Below are positions 44,700-54,940 of a stretch of DNA of 64,000 nt, piece after piece. The translations under genes and the position numbers were made by a program. This DNA comes from Coprinopsis marcescibilis (lineage: Eukaryota; Basidiomycota; Agaricomycetes; Agaricales; Psathyrellaceae). Where the stretch lies: contig ML210199.1 of the NCBI GenBank assembly GCA_004369085.1, positions 1 through 64,000 of the forward strand. Reading direction: 5' to 3'. How positions within the stretch are numbered: position 1 is the stretch's first letter; each line of letters starts with the position of its first letter. The notes beneath the pieces were generated by a model. That model had not been told where the DNA came from, did not search any database, and was given only the letters and a program-made list of their open reading frames with translations.

Positions 44700-46783
44700 A
44701 TGATTCCATCGGCCTCTTTTGTTGCTACAGCTCTGCTGCTGGGCGGTGTGGCTGTCAATGCCGCCAGTATCGATCTTCGACAACTCAAGCGTAGCCCCAC
44801 GACTGGCGCCCCGTTGACACTGAGAAAGCGAGATAGTCACTTGATGGGACACGGGGATGGAGACATTTCTACTTTTATGGAGGGAGTGGTACGTTTGCGC
44901 ACTATGGCTCCGCTAATGACTCGTGGCTGACCCGCTCTGTGCCTTCGCAGTACACTGCAACTGTCCAACTCGGCGGTCAAGGTATTGCTTAGTTTCAAAG
45001 CATCCATTTCATCCAGCTCAAGAAGCCATTCTTAGATTATAACGTTGTTCTTACCACTGGGAGCTCTGATATGTGGTATGTACCTACCCTGCCTTGCCAC
45101 AGCTTCATAAACTAAGCACTTCCTTAGGGTTGACACCGCGCCCGCAGAGTCCGAGACCTGGGACTATCCTATGACGTTCCTCTACGAGTATTCGAACGGT
45201 ACCCTCACCCTCGAAGGAACTGTTGCCTCTGCGCCTCTCCAGCTGGGCACTTACCGAGTCGAAGAGCAAGGTGTGTAAAGTCCTAGCTCGAACCCGAAAG
45301 GCGTACTAATTGACATTCACAGCGTTCCTCGATGTTGATGACGTATGCGCCTCTACTGTAAACCTTGTTGCGAAACGCTAACCTGCTCCTTCAGAAAACA
45401 CACGACTTCTTCAAGCTCGCAGGTGTCAATGGCATTCTCGGACTGGGTCTCGACAGGTCCAACTCCACTATCGATATGGCAGTCAAAGAAAAGGAAGGTG
45501 CTGAAACCACCTGGGGTCAATCCTTCATCTACAACATGTTCGAAACCGGCATCCCGAAATACATCACCCTCAACCTCGAGCGAACTGAAGACCTGAATGA
45601 GGTTTCCGGTGGCTCAATTACCATCGGAGAGCTCCCCGAGCACTACGAAGCCATCAAGGACGCTCCCAAGATTGAATTATACCCACCTACCTCTCCCAGG
45701 TGGACGATCGTCGTGGACAAGTTTGAAGTCGGCGGCGAGACTGTTCGTGTTCATTCCCACCTGGGCGCCGCACACAGGGCAGGTGTTGCCCTCGTTGAGA
45801 CTGACCTCGCCACCCCTGGAGGATATCTCCCGACGACCCTGCTCGACGAGGTGTACGGGAAAATTCCAGGGGCTGCGAAATGGATTAACCCTGCCACCAA
45901 TAACACCCGATGGATCGTTCCCTGCTCGCACCCTCTCCAGCTATCTTACTACGTTGGGTGAGCTAGCCACTGAATCCCGGTAGATTGATTGTTGACCAAA
46001 ATTGTAGGGAACACGAATACCCTCTCCACCCTCTCGACTTGACCCGAGTCTGGGAGGAGCGCCCAGCGGATTTGCAGGACTACACCGTTTGCGTCAACAC
46101 CATCAGCGGCTACAACGACGTCAAGCCAGACCACGATATCTCCCTCGGCTACTCATTCCTCCGCAACGTCCACACCCTCTTCGACTTCGGTACTAACGGC
46201 AACCCCTACATCCAGTTCTATACTGAACGGGACTGGACCAAGTCTCAGGAGGAGTTTGCGCTCCACCGTGAACCCTCCAAGATTGGCAAGGAGATGAACC
46301 CAGATGTCGTTGTTGACCTCCTCGAGAAGATGAACAGCCCCAGCCACCATCATCACCAGAGCGGGTCCGCTGCTACTGCTACTGGATCTGAACCCGAGGC
46401 ATCCCGGCCAACTGGTAGCCGCAACTCTGGATCTCGAGGCTCAGCGCGCACGGGTGATGCTGATTCGGGCGGTGCCGTTGCTGGTGATGGTACCGATGAC
46501 GGTACCCTGAAGAAGTACATGCCTGTCATCCTTGGTCTGCTTGGTGGTAACCTCCTCGTTGGATTGGTCCTCATCGGTCTCGCCATCCTCAACTACGTCA
46601 AGCGCAGTGGCCAGGCCAAGAAGTCGGGCACCCCGCATTATGTGCCAGTCATGAAAGACGGTGACCAGCAAGTGTAAGTGTTCCTTTTCCGTTTGCCCAC
46701 GCTTAATCCCGCGCTAATTGCTTGTCTACGATCTTTACAGACTATTTGACTCAGATGGCTCGTCAAAGCGCTACGGTAGTTAA
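44700..46783 (+). CDS. Pepsin-fold (A1-like) membrane protein with a damaged catalytic site, copy A
   Basis: Eight exons (44700-44888, 44951-44981, 45036-45075, 45128-45270, 45323-45342, 45395-45957, 46008-46673, 46741-46783) give 564 residues. A signal peptide (SFVATALLLGGVAVNAAS) is followed by an A1 fold: YTATVQLGGQDYNVVLTTGS aligns with the first catalytic loop, where DTGS is now TTGS (Thr80 replaces Asp). The second loop reads ETDLATPGGYLP, so Asp278 may be present but the DTG/DSG motif is not. A Gly/Ser-rich linker, one membrane helix (MPVILGLLGGNLLVGLVLIG, about 500-525) and a short basic tail follow. The last exon is inferred: without it translation stops at once after QQV. Probably a catalytically inactive, cell-surface pseudoprotease. 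Confidence 0.82.
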
Positions 46784-47822
46784 ACGCTTGAATAGATCAC
46801 TCGGACTTTGGACATTCTTAGCCACGATTTCTTATGACGACCTATATACTGATTCATTTAGTACCCACTCTTTTGCATTCCCTGTTATTTATCTGAGGAA
46901 TATAATTCACGGACATACGCATCTGTACTGCCATTTCATACGACATCCATGCGGCAGACATCTTGTCCGCAGGGCATGAAGGCAGTGTCAGTACCGTGAG
47001 TAACCCGTAGAGCAACATGTCGTACTCCACCGCAAGGGGTCCGTCCGGTATTTCGGTAGTTTACGAACGATCTTCTCCATGTACTTACAGGGCTGTGTTT
47101 CAGAACCCTGGCCTGCAGGGTCCCTCATCATGACCGGAGCTCTGTTCCCCGCCGAGAGGCCCGCAGCACGGGTAATGCATTTGCGAGGCAAACTCGGCGT
47201 ACCGAAACGCCCGTTTGTCCTCATCCGGCCTCGGTGAATCTGTCAACGTCAGAAAACGCAACAAACAGAACGCACGTTATCAACGTGAGCAAGAGTGAGT
47301 GTACCAAGGTCCGAAAATTTGTTATCTAACCATTTGTAGACGCAACAATAAATTTTGGATGTCGTTCGATGCCTAGGCATGAATCAATTCGATTCTGATT
47401 GTCTTTGAACAATTAGTTCGTCAATAGAGTAAGCTACATTGTATGTGTATGTTGTTGAGTCGTGAGGATGAAGGATGAATATGTTATGCCAAAAGTCCGA
47501 GAATTGACCAGGAATTAAAGCCAGACAAATGAGCTGCAAGCTTGGAAAGAATAAGTGAAGCCAAAAAGGTATAATGTTAAAACAAAAGATGTAAGTGGAA
47601 GATGGTTGGAGATTGAAGTGATGTATTTTGGTATCGTCGTGATTGTCGTGATTGGGGTATATATGGGTTTGTTGAGGGTCCATGTATTTGTTTGTGGAGA
47701 GGGGCGAGTGGAATGAAGCCGAAGAACTACGGCGAACAACGCCATGCACAGAATGGAAGGAACACGCCTTCGATTTTGACTGTAGACCGAGTTACTGAGG
47801 ATGTCGATGATTCCAGAGAATG
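46784..47822. other. Intergenic region between convergent genes
   Basis: About 1 kb of shared 3' flank. AT-rich short frames only. No gene or repeat seen. Confidence 0.5.
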
Positions 47823-48728
47823 CTATAGCTTTCCCCTCCTCAATTTCCCGAAGAAACTTGATCCCCCGTCACTGCCTCGATGCTTCTTGCTACTATTGCT
47901 CGCCATAATCACAGTCCCGTACGCCCCCGCCGACTGCGGTTGCTGTATTGCGACGCCCCCGATTTGAGCTACCGGCATCTGATACACTCCCGCACTGTAC
48001 GGTTGAGGCAGAGTGTAGGCCCCAGACGCAGGAGACGTTTGTGTCGAAGGTATATATAGCCCCGACATCGCTGGCAACGATGCCGAATAGGGTTGTCGGA
48101 CAGGTTGCCCGGTGAAGGACTGTGGTTGCGGCTGCTGCTGGTAATAGGAGATCATTTGGGCACTCCCGTTCGCCATCGGTAGCGACAAGGCGGCGGGCGA
48201 CGACCGCTTCCTCCTATGTTTCCGATCACTGCTCCCGCTCGACGTGCCCTGCTGCTGGTAGACCCAACATGACCCTGTCCACACAGGGACGAGTGCTCCG
48301 GTGTTGCTGTTTACTAGATGAAACGGCTGCCCTTGAGGAGCTTGTTGTTGTTGCGGGTATTGGTATTGGTACTGATAGGCGGGTTGCTGTTGAGGAACGG
48401 CGAGACCGCCGCCGTATTGGGCCAAAGGAGCAAAGCCCCCTGGATACCCTGGATAGCTGACGGGGGCACTGGCGGGGGGAGTCGGTGGTCGATCGGGTCC
48501 TTCGTAGGGCTCGTACTCCCACTCATCCTCGCTCTCGTGCCCCTTTCCCTTCTTCGACTTCTTCTTCTTCCTCCGCTTCTTATAAAAATCGGAATCGTTT
48601 ATAGTGTGACTTTGTATGAAAGGGTTGACCGGTTGGTGTAAAGCGTTGTGACGTCGCCATTCGTCGATCTTGGTCTGTTTCGCTAGGTGGGCCTGCCACG
48701 CAGCGGGAGAATAGTCATATTCGGTCAT
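47823..48728 (-). CDS. Hypothetical Gln/Pro/Tyr-rich protein, 301 aa, intronless
   Basis: I do not recognise a family. The N-terminus is MTEYDYSPAAWQAHLAKQ, then a polybasic run (KKRRKKKKSKKGKGHE) that could act as a nuclear signal, an acidic patch, and long low-complexity stretches (YQYQYQYPQQQQAPQGQP). One small ordered-looking block, FHLVNSNTGALVPVWTGSCW, lies near residue 140-160. The C-terminus is basic again (FFGKLRRGKL). No signal peptide or membrane segment. Composition is that of a disordered nuclear or RNA-binding adaptor. That reading is inference from composition only. Confidence 0.65.
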   Translation of the reverse strand: MTEYDYSPAAWQAHLAKQTKIDEWRRHNALHQPVNPFIQSHTINDSDFYKKRRKKKKSKKGKGHESEDEWEYEPYEGPDRPPTPPASAPVSYPGYPGGFAPLAQYGGGLAVPQQQPAYQYQYQYPQQQQAPQGQPFHLVNSNTGALVPVWTGSCWVYQQQGTSSGSSDRKHRRKRSSPAALSLPMANGSAQMISYYQQQPQPQSFTGQPVRQPYSASLPAMSGLYIPSTQTSPASGAYTLPQPYSAGVYQMPVAQIGGVAIQQPQSAGAYGTVIMASNSSKKHRGSDGGSSFFGKLRRGKL

Positions 48729-51700
48729 GGTGGGGGGAAGAAACCGGTGAGAATGTTGGGGGAGACGACGGTGAAGGGTCGTGCAAGATGCGGATTTAAA
48801 TGTTGTGGTGTTCCTGTGTCACGATGCTGATTACGACGACGATGGCGATGGAGATCAACGGCTGGGCTGAGATGCTGCGGCTGTGTTCGCCCGTTGGTTG
48901 TTCGCCTTAGGTATAGTAGATCAACTTGAAGTAGTTGTACAATCGGTTTCGGGGCTGCACCCACTGGAAACGTTGCCACCAATGACGAAAGTGACGCTGA
49001 GAAGGGTAGTGGCTGGGGCGTGCTTCTGTCCGATAAGATGAATGAAGCCCTAGCCGATTTGGGGTGGATGGCCTTGTTTGGGACGAGCTTGTTACAAATC
49101 GAGGGTGGATGAGAGGAGTCGAAAGGTAAGACGTGGAAAATATCTGGAAGTAGGGAGGTCAGGTCAAATGAATGGTCTCCTCAATGGCAACATAAGTTCC
49201 TTACAGGTCAGAAATGCGGCGACTCGGTGACTCAATCTATGTCGATGCGATGTACCTGCCCTTTTAACGTGGGCGCGAGTCACTCGTACAGCGGTGAGGC
49301 CCAAGGAAGCTGAAACTGTGGGGACGGGAAGTTGAAGTAGCCTGTGTTCAGCGATTATGAGTACTGATAATGGCTATGACGGTAACCAAGGACTAACCTG
49401 AGGATAATAGTATACGGTCGAGACGTTGAAGAGGGCGATAATAAACGGTGAAAATGAGGACAATCAAGCCTGAGTTTGACTGCTTGGAACCGTATGTGCT
49501 GTCAAGTCGCCGGACCACTAGGGTAGTGGTGTCTTGATCACCTCGAGGCTGGGTGACTTGCGGTTTCAAGCTGAGCGGGTCCACTGCCGGCGTGTGGGTG
49601 TTTAAGAGGGTGGATTACAAACTGGCAAGATGAATACTGCGAGTGCCAAGATGAAGGTATGGAGGGAGAACGAAACCAGCTCGCAGTTACCCTTCCATCC
49701 CTTTTTAAGCGAGTGATGGTACGAGGACAAGGAACAGCCCAAAATGACCGCAGCGGGGTGCCCTGCTAATTCTGCTGAATGTGGTCAGACGGAGCAAAAG
49801 CCGCCAAGCCCAAACATGTCCATGCCAGCTGTGTTGCGCCGCAATAGCGCCGAATTTCGCCGAAAGGTGCCGAATTCCGGCCATTCATCCGAATTTTGTC
49901 AACAGCCCCTGTCGTGGTTCGTCACGGCCTCGAGTGAGTGAATCATTGGTACTTGTTTACCAAGGCAGTTCTAAGTACTCAGATTCAGATAGAGATAGCT
50001 CTCGCACGGATCATGCGATTCATTCTAGATAGTGCGCTCCGAGTCAATATCCCTTTTCAACATCGAATTTAGAGCAGTCCCGGCGCGCTGTGAGTCTCCT
50101 CCAACTATGTATGCTTTTGAAGGCCTGATTTGGCATCATGATGCGCGTCAAGAAGAGAGAGACGCTCCAACTGCTCTGAGGCTGCTCTCACGCTGATAGT
50201 TACTCGGGAATATGTTCTTCGTCGTTGTTCCATCATCAATCGGGATTGCTGTGGACTGACCGTCTCTTTCCCGACGCTACATATCAGTATGTTGCCATCA
50301 ATCGCTTCAATGCCATATTGGGGAGCTGTATATCGAGTCAGAATGTGCATTGCTTGTCCAAAGCAGTAACCCGTGAGACAAAAACCGTGCACGGCCGCGG
50401 GCGCTTAAACGGAGAGATCAAATAGTAGCTTAGCGCCATCTTCTATAGTCTTCGACGTGTCCTATGGCACCGCCGCAGGGTACAACGTGCCAGAAATTGG
50501 CTTCCTCGGCTCTCGATCACGACGACTTGACAACGGTATGCATTCGACAGTGACTCGTTCTCTGAAAGAATTGCTGGTTGGATCTTATTTCAGGAGACAC
50601 ACCTTCGGGCTTCATTGATGAGCTTGACGTTTATGGCGGATCTCACTAGATAAGACTACGAAGTGCTTGCTTATTACCAAGTGCTGTGGTGTGCCTTCAG
50701 AGTTTTCCGCTAGAGGACGGCAGCCCCGTCGCCCCTGGTCTTTTCGGGGAGAAGGTCGACCGATCTTTAACTCGCCACGCCCGCTCCACCAGCAGTGCAG
50801 CAGTGCTTGGGAAGAAAGACTCGGAGAAAGCCCAATAACGCTAACTTGGCAGGTCGTCCCCCGCAGTGACCATCCTCGCCGAGATTGAACACTACATGCT
50901 CATCAGATTTCGAATAAGATCAGTTTCTCATATCGAGATTCGAGTTGCGCGCAGAAATTGAGGAAATGGAAGGATTCACACTCGGAATGCCATCTAAATG
51001 AACCTTCAAGCACAATTTTAGCTCACAGGGTCCGGCTACATATCATCTCCAATACTCTTCCATCGTTCCGTGGCTCGTCTTTGGAGAAAAGGTCACTTTA
51101 TTCTTGAGTGAAGTTCCGTCAGTCCTATGTACTCGGTAACTCTATTAACCGGTGACCTGAGCTCGCTGCTAAAATTAGAGCCTCAGAAGACACACAGAGC
51201 CTACTTTTGTATACTTCTTCCTATCTTAGAACAAAAGCCACAATTGTTAACGCTTCGATTCAGCGGAGCCGCCGGCCGATGTTGACATCCTGCTCACTAC
51301 CGTTCTTATCTTCTCTTTCCTTGGCTTTCACCGGCTCTTGCAAGTTGCAAACAGTGGCGTTCCAATCAAGGTTCAACAACCTGTCAGCCTTTATTATCAT
51401 TTGACGGAAGAGCTGCGATCCCGAGCAACCGTCCGAGGATGGGTCAATGACGTTTTTTGCATTGCGAGAGCACCGGTATATAAGTGCTGTTGCACTCAAA
51501 ATTTCCCGGGGAGCACCGGGTTACGAGTCAGCCAAGAGTCACGCCAAAGTTCGAACCTAATACCAGGAAAAAGATGGGTGAAGGCGGAATCGAGTCACTC
51601 ATTGCGCAGCACTGAGCCGCCGCAAGCTTTCGTCCACAGCTTTTTCTCTCCGGGTTGGTTATTAGACGAGTGAGTCAGTCAAGAGTCACACTAAAGATCA

Positions 51701-52004
51701 AGATTCAAACCGAATGACACCAAAGTATGGGAAAACGGAATCGAGCCTCAGTCACTCATTGCGCAGCACTGAGTAAAGCATACCGAGCCTGCGAGGCTGC
51801 GTCTACAGCATTCTAATTTATCCCAAGCGAGCTACCAGCGCGAAAATATCAACCTCTGAGATCAACATAGAATCGCATTCAAAAAAAGAGTCCATCTAGG
51901 TGCACAGAGAATCATTAAATACATGCATAACAAAATAATATCGTGATAACGTCCAGAAGCATACATGTGTACAGTCGTCAACCCAGACTCTCATCCCCCA
52001 GACC
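48729..52004. other. Long intergenic region (3.3 kb) without a supported gene
   Basis: The left part is the promoter of the 301-aa gene. A minus frame at 49393-49584 has a hydrophobic stretch (GLIVLIFTVYY), but I cannot join it to other exons. Tandem copies of a 100-140 bp unit lie at 51520-51790. Otherwise nothing is recognised. Confidence 0.45.
51520..51790. repeat. Two tandem copies of a roughly 140-bp unit
   Basis: Two adjacent direct copies, about 51525-51650 and 51668-51800. Shared blocks include CAAGAGTCAC, a divergent middle with AAACGGAATCGAG-like sequence, and CACTCATTGCGCAGCACTGAG, followed by a common CGTCTACAG/CGTCCACAG end. They differ by small insertions and many substitutions. 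Part of the unit (ATCGAGTCACTCAT) recurs once more near 57031. The origin is unknown; it could be a relic of a dispersed repeat. Confidence 0.6.
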
Positions 52005-54940
52005 CTAAGCATCACCAAGCTTGCTCACAGGCACATAAACATGCGAGCCCGTCTTCTTCCCGCTCCCATTCTTCTTCACATAGTTCATAACCGCCAATCC
52101 AATGAGGATAAGCCCAACGAGGATATTCGCACCAAGCAATCCAAGGATGATAGGCATAAACTTGTCCAAAGTTCCCGAGGACGTCGAGTCCCCTGCGACA
52201 GCTCCACCCGTAACGGTATCATCATCACCCTCCCTGTTCGCCGAACCCCTGCTTCCAGAACGTCCATCGGATCCCGACTTCGTGGCCGTAGGCTCAGCTT
52301 CAGATGAAGAGCTGTGGCTGGGAGTGTGTTGGACGGCGGGGGTATGGTGACCTCCGTGCGCGGGCGACGAAGAAGTGGGGTGGGCCCAATTCTCAGACGT
52401 CGACGACGACCATGTGTGGTGTCCGTGGTGGGAAGAACTTGGAGTGGGATCGCCATGCCACTGGTGCGTCGAGGAGCTGTGTCCACCGTGATGGGGACTC
52501 GAGGTGTGAGTCGGGTGGTGACCGTGATGATACGAAGAGGAAGTGGGATCACCATTCCAGTAATCGTCAGTCGAGGAAGAGTAGGTGGGATCGCCATTCC
52601 AGTAATCTTCAGTCGAGGAAGAGTGAGTGGGGTGATGCCAGTTGTGCGACGAGGAGCTATGTCCACCGTGATGCCATTGAGAGCTCGAGCTGTGTCCACC
52701 GTGATGCCACTGCGAACTCGAGGTGTGAGTGGGATGGCCAGGCCAGTAATCTTGCGTCGAGGAGCTGTGTCCATGCCAATTGTGCGTCGAGGAGCTGTGG
52801 CCGTGCCAGTTGTGTGTCGAGGAGCTGTGGGTCGGATGATGCCAGTTGTGCGTCGAGGAACTCTTAGTGGGATGTCCATGCCAGTTGTGCGTCGAGGAGC
52901 TATGGGTCGGCTGATGCCAGTTGTGCGTCGAGGAACTCTTAGTGGGATGTCCATGCCATTCGTGAGTCGAGGAGCTCTTCGTCGGGTGACCATACTCCTT
53001 GGAGGAGTGGTGCCACACATCCTTTGTGCTGCTACTATGGTGGCCATGCGTATTGGTGGGGTTGTGATGACCCCATGTATGAGTGGGACCATGGTGCTTG
53101 GTGGTGCTGTGTGGAGGGGTGTATTCGCCTTCGTTCAACTTCTTCACAGTTTCCTCTGGAGAGAGCTCCTTTGGATACTGCTGGAGAAGGGGACCCCGAA
53201 TGTCGTCAATGTCCATGTCGTCCTCTTTGGGTTTGAGGAGGAGGTAGGCTGATTCCATGATGCTGCCATCGTCACCGGAGAGAGGGAAACCATAGCTGAG
53301 CGAGGATTTCAGTCAGGGCTGTCAAGCAAAGAACCGATGGGGAGTGACGTACATGGAGTAAACATTTCGCGCAAATGCTGAGCCAAGCTGCAGATCGTAG
53401 AGAGGCTCTTCCATGTCCTTTCCGCGGAAAGAGCTGATGCAAACGGTGTAGTCTTTGAGGACTTCGGGCTTGTTTTCCCAGAACTGGGTGACATCAGATG
53501 GATGGATAGTGAAGGTGCGCTCGCTGAAGAGGGACAAGATGAGCTTCAGATCCAGGAAACGCAAGAAACTAAGGACGTAAACTCACCCAATCTGGATTTG
53601 CACGGCGTAGTCAGAAAGGCATGGAACGATCCACCGCTTCTCGCCATCTGGTCCGGTATAGCCAACAGCTCCAGAAATTGAGCCGTAGACTTGGTCAAAG
53701 AGGTCCCGGGGCAGCACAGTGGGGCCAGTCGCAGTGAAGTGAGCGACGAGGCTGCCATCTTCAACGCCTTCAATCTTGGACTGGACGTTGATCGGGCCGC
53801 CTTCAACCGCAACGCCGTGTATAATGGCCGTCCACTTGGGCGAGTCCTCAGGATAGAGGTCAATGGATTCGCTTTCCTTGATACCCATCCACTCCTCAGG
53901 GTACTCTCCAAGGCTGATATCGACACCGTCAATGCCGGACCAATCCTCGGAGCGTTGGAAGTTGATTCCGACAACCTTGTCTACTTCGGGGTAGACGGAG
54001 AAGTAGTTGGAGAGGACGGTCTTGCCGTGAGCGGAGTTGGCACCCTCATGCTTGTACACCGCCTCTTCAACCTTTGAAGAACCAGTCGCAAATTCGAGTC
54101 CAATACCGAAGAAACCGTTGAAGCCGACCTGCTCGTACAGTTTGCCTGCGTCCTAGAAAACGGTGATTCCGTGTGAGTATCTTCGAAATTGGGTCGTATG
54201 CGGTAGAGGTGACCTACATCGTGAATGTTCAGGAACGCTGAAATCGGTGAATCAGGATACGAGTGTCGTGCGGAATGATGATAACAGGAACACACCTTGC
54301 TTCTCCAACTTGTATGTCCCAAACTCCAGCGGTGCCCATCCGACAGTACCATCAACCTCGAGAGCGCCGGTGGAGAGATTGTAGTTGATTGCAGTATGGT
54401 AAGTAGTCTGGTGGTAATTATGGGTTGGGGCGGAGTCGACCCTAAGCAGAGTAAGGGTTAGGGCGTTCCTGAACGGAAAAGGCGGTGGTAGTTACCAAAT
54501 ATCCGGGCTGCACGTGTTGAGAACAACTTTGTAACCTATATTCCGCAGAACATTGTTAGATTGCCTTTGATTATTCAAGTAATCAGAACGCACTCTTTCC
54601 GCCCAATGTGATCTCAGAGGTGTACTGAAAACGGGGCAACCGCGTGTGAGACTAATGGAGTGCAAAAGGGGTGTCAACTCACATAGTCGTCTGTAAACTC
54701 TGCCTGGATAGGTTCGGGGTGGTCCCGACCCTCCAATCGAAGGTGAGGTTCTCTCGAGATACGCGACGAGGCCCTTGCAATTCGAGTGTTTCTGGAAATC
54801 AGGTCCTTAGCTGCGGCTGAAAGCTCTGTTCGGCGAAAGCTGAGGCTGGCGGCATTGACGTTCAGGGCGCAACCCAGCAAAAGAAGTGAGCTCAGCATAG
54901 CGAGCTTTGGGCGGACAGACGAGCTTGATGAAGAGCTCAT
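52005..54940 (-). CDS. Pepsin-fold (A1-like) membrane protein with His-rich repeat stalk, copy B
   Basis: Eight exons (54940-54683, 54624-54594, 54535-54496, 54441-54296, 54238-54219, 54152-53587, 53523-53353, 53295-52005) give 840 residues. Exons 2, 3 and 5 have the same lengths as in copy A (31, 40, 20 nt), proving common origin. Signal peptide LAMLSSLLLLGCALNVNAAS. The first catalytic loop is VVLNTCSPDIW (Asn103-Thr-Cys in place of Asp-Thr-Gly) and the second HFTATGPTVLP, with no Asp, so the protein cannot be an aspartic protease. Between fold and membrane, residues of about 473-735 are a tandem-repeat stalk of units like SSSTHNWHGHPTK, with His, Ser and Thr dominant. A helix (FMPIILGLLGANILVGLILI) and a short basic tail close the chain. 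The stalk could bind metal or be heavily O-glycosylated; both are inference. Confidence 0.85.
52330..53110 (-). repeat. In-frame tandem repeat encoding the His/Ser/Thr-rich stalk
   Basis: Within the last exon of the pepsin-like copy B, degenerate units of about 24-42 bp repeat in frame and encode variants of SSSTHNWHGHPTK, SSSTEDYWNGDPT and SSSQWHHGGH. Some neighbouring units are nearly identical, pointing to recent slippage or unequal exchange. Other copies have drifted (Asp/Tyr variants). The long open frames on the opposite strand and in the other minus frame (up to 335 codons) are by-products of this periodic sequence. Confidence 0.85.

Noticed and set aside
52085..53252. Long open frames in the repeat region of pepsin-like copy B: 335 codons in another minus frame and 312 codons on the plus strand
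   Set aside because: They arise from the periodic composition of the His-rich repeat. The frame with signal peptide, fold and membrane helix is the other one.
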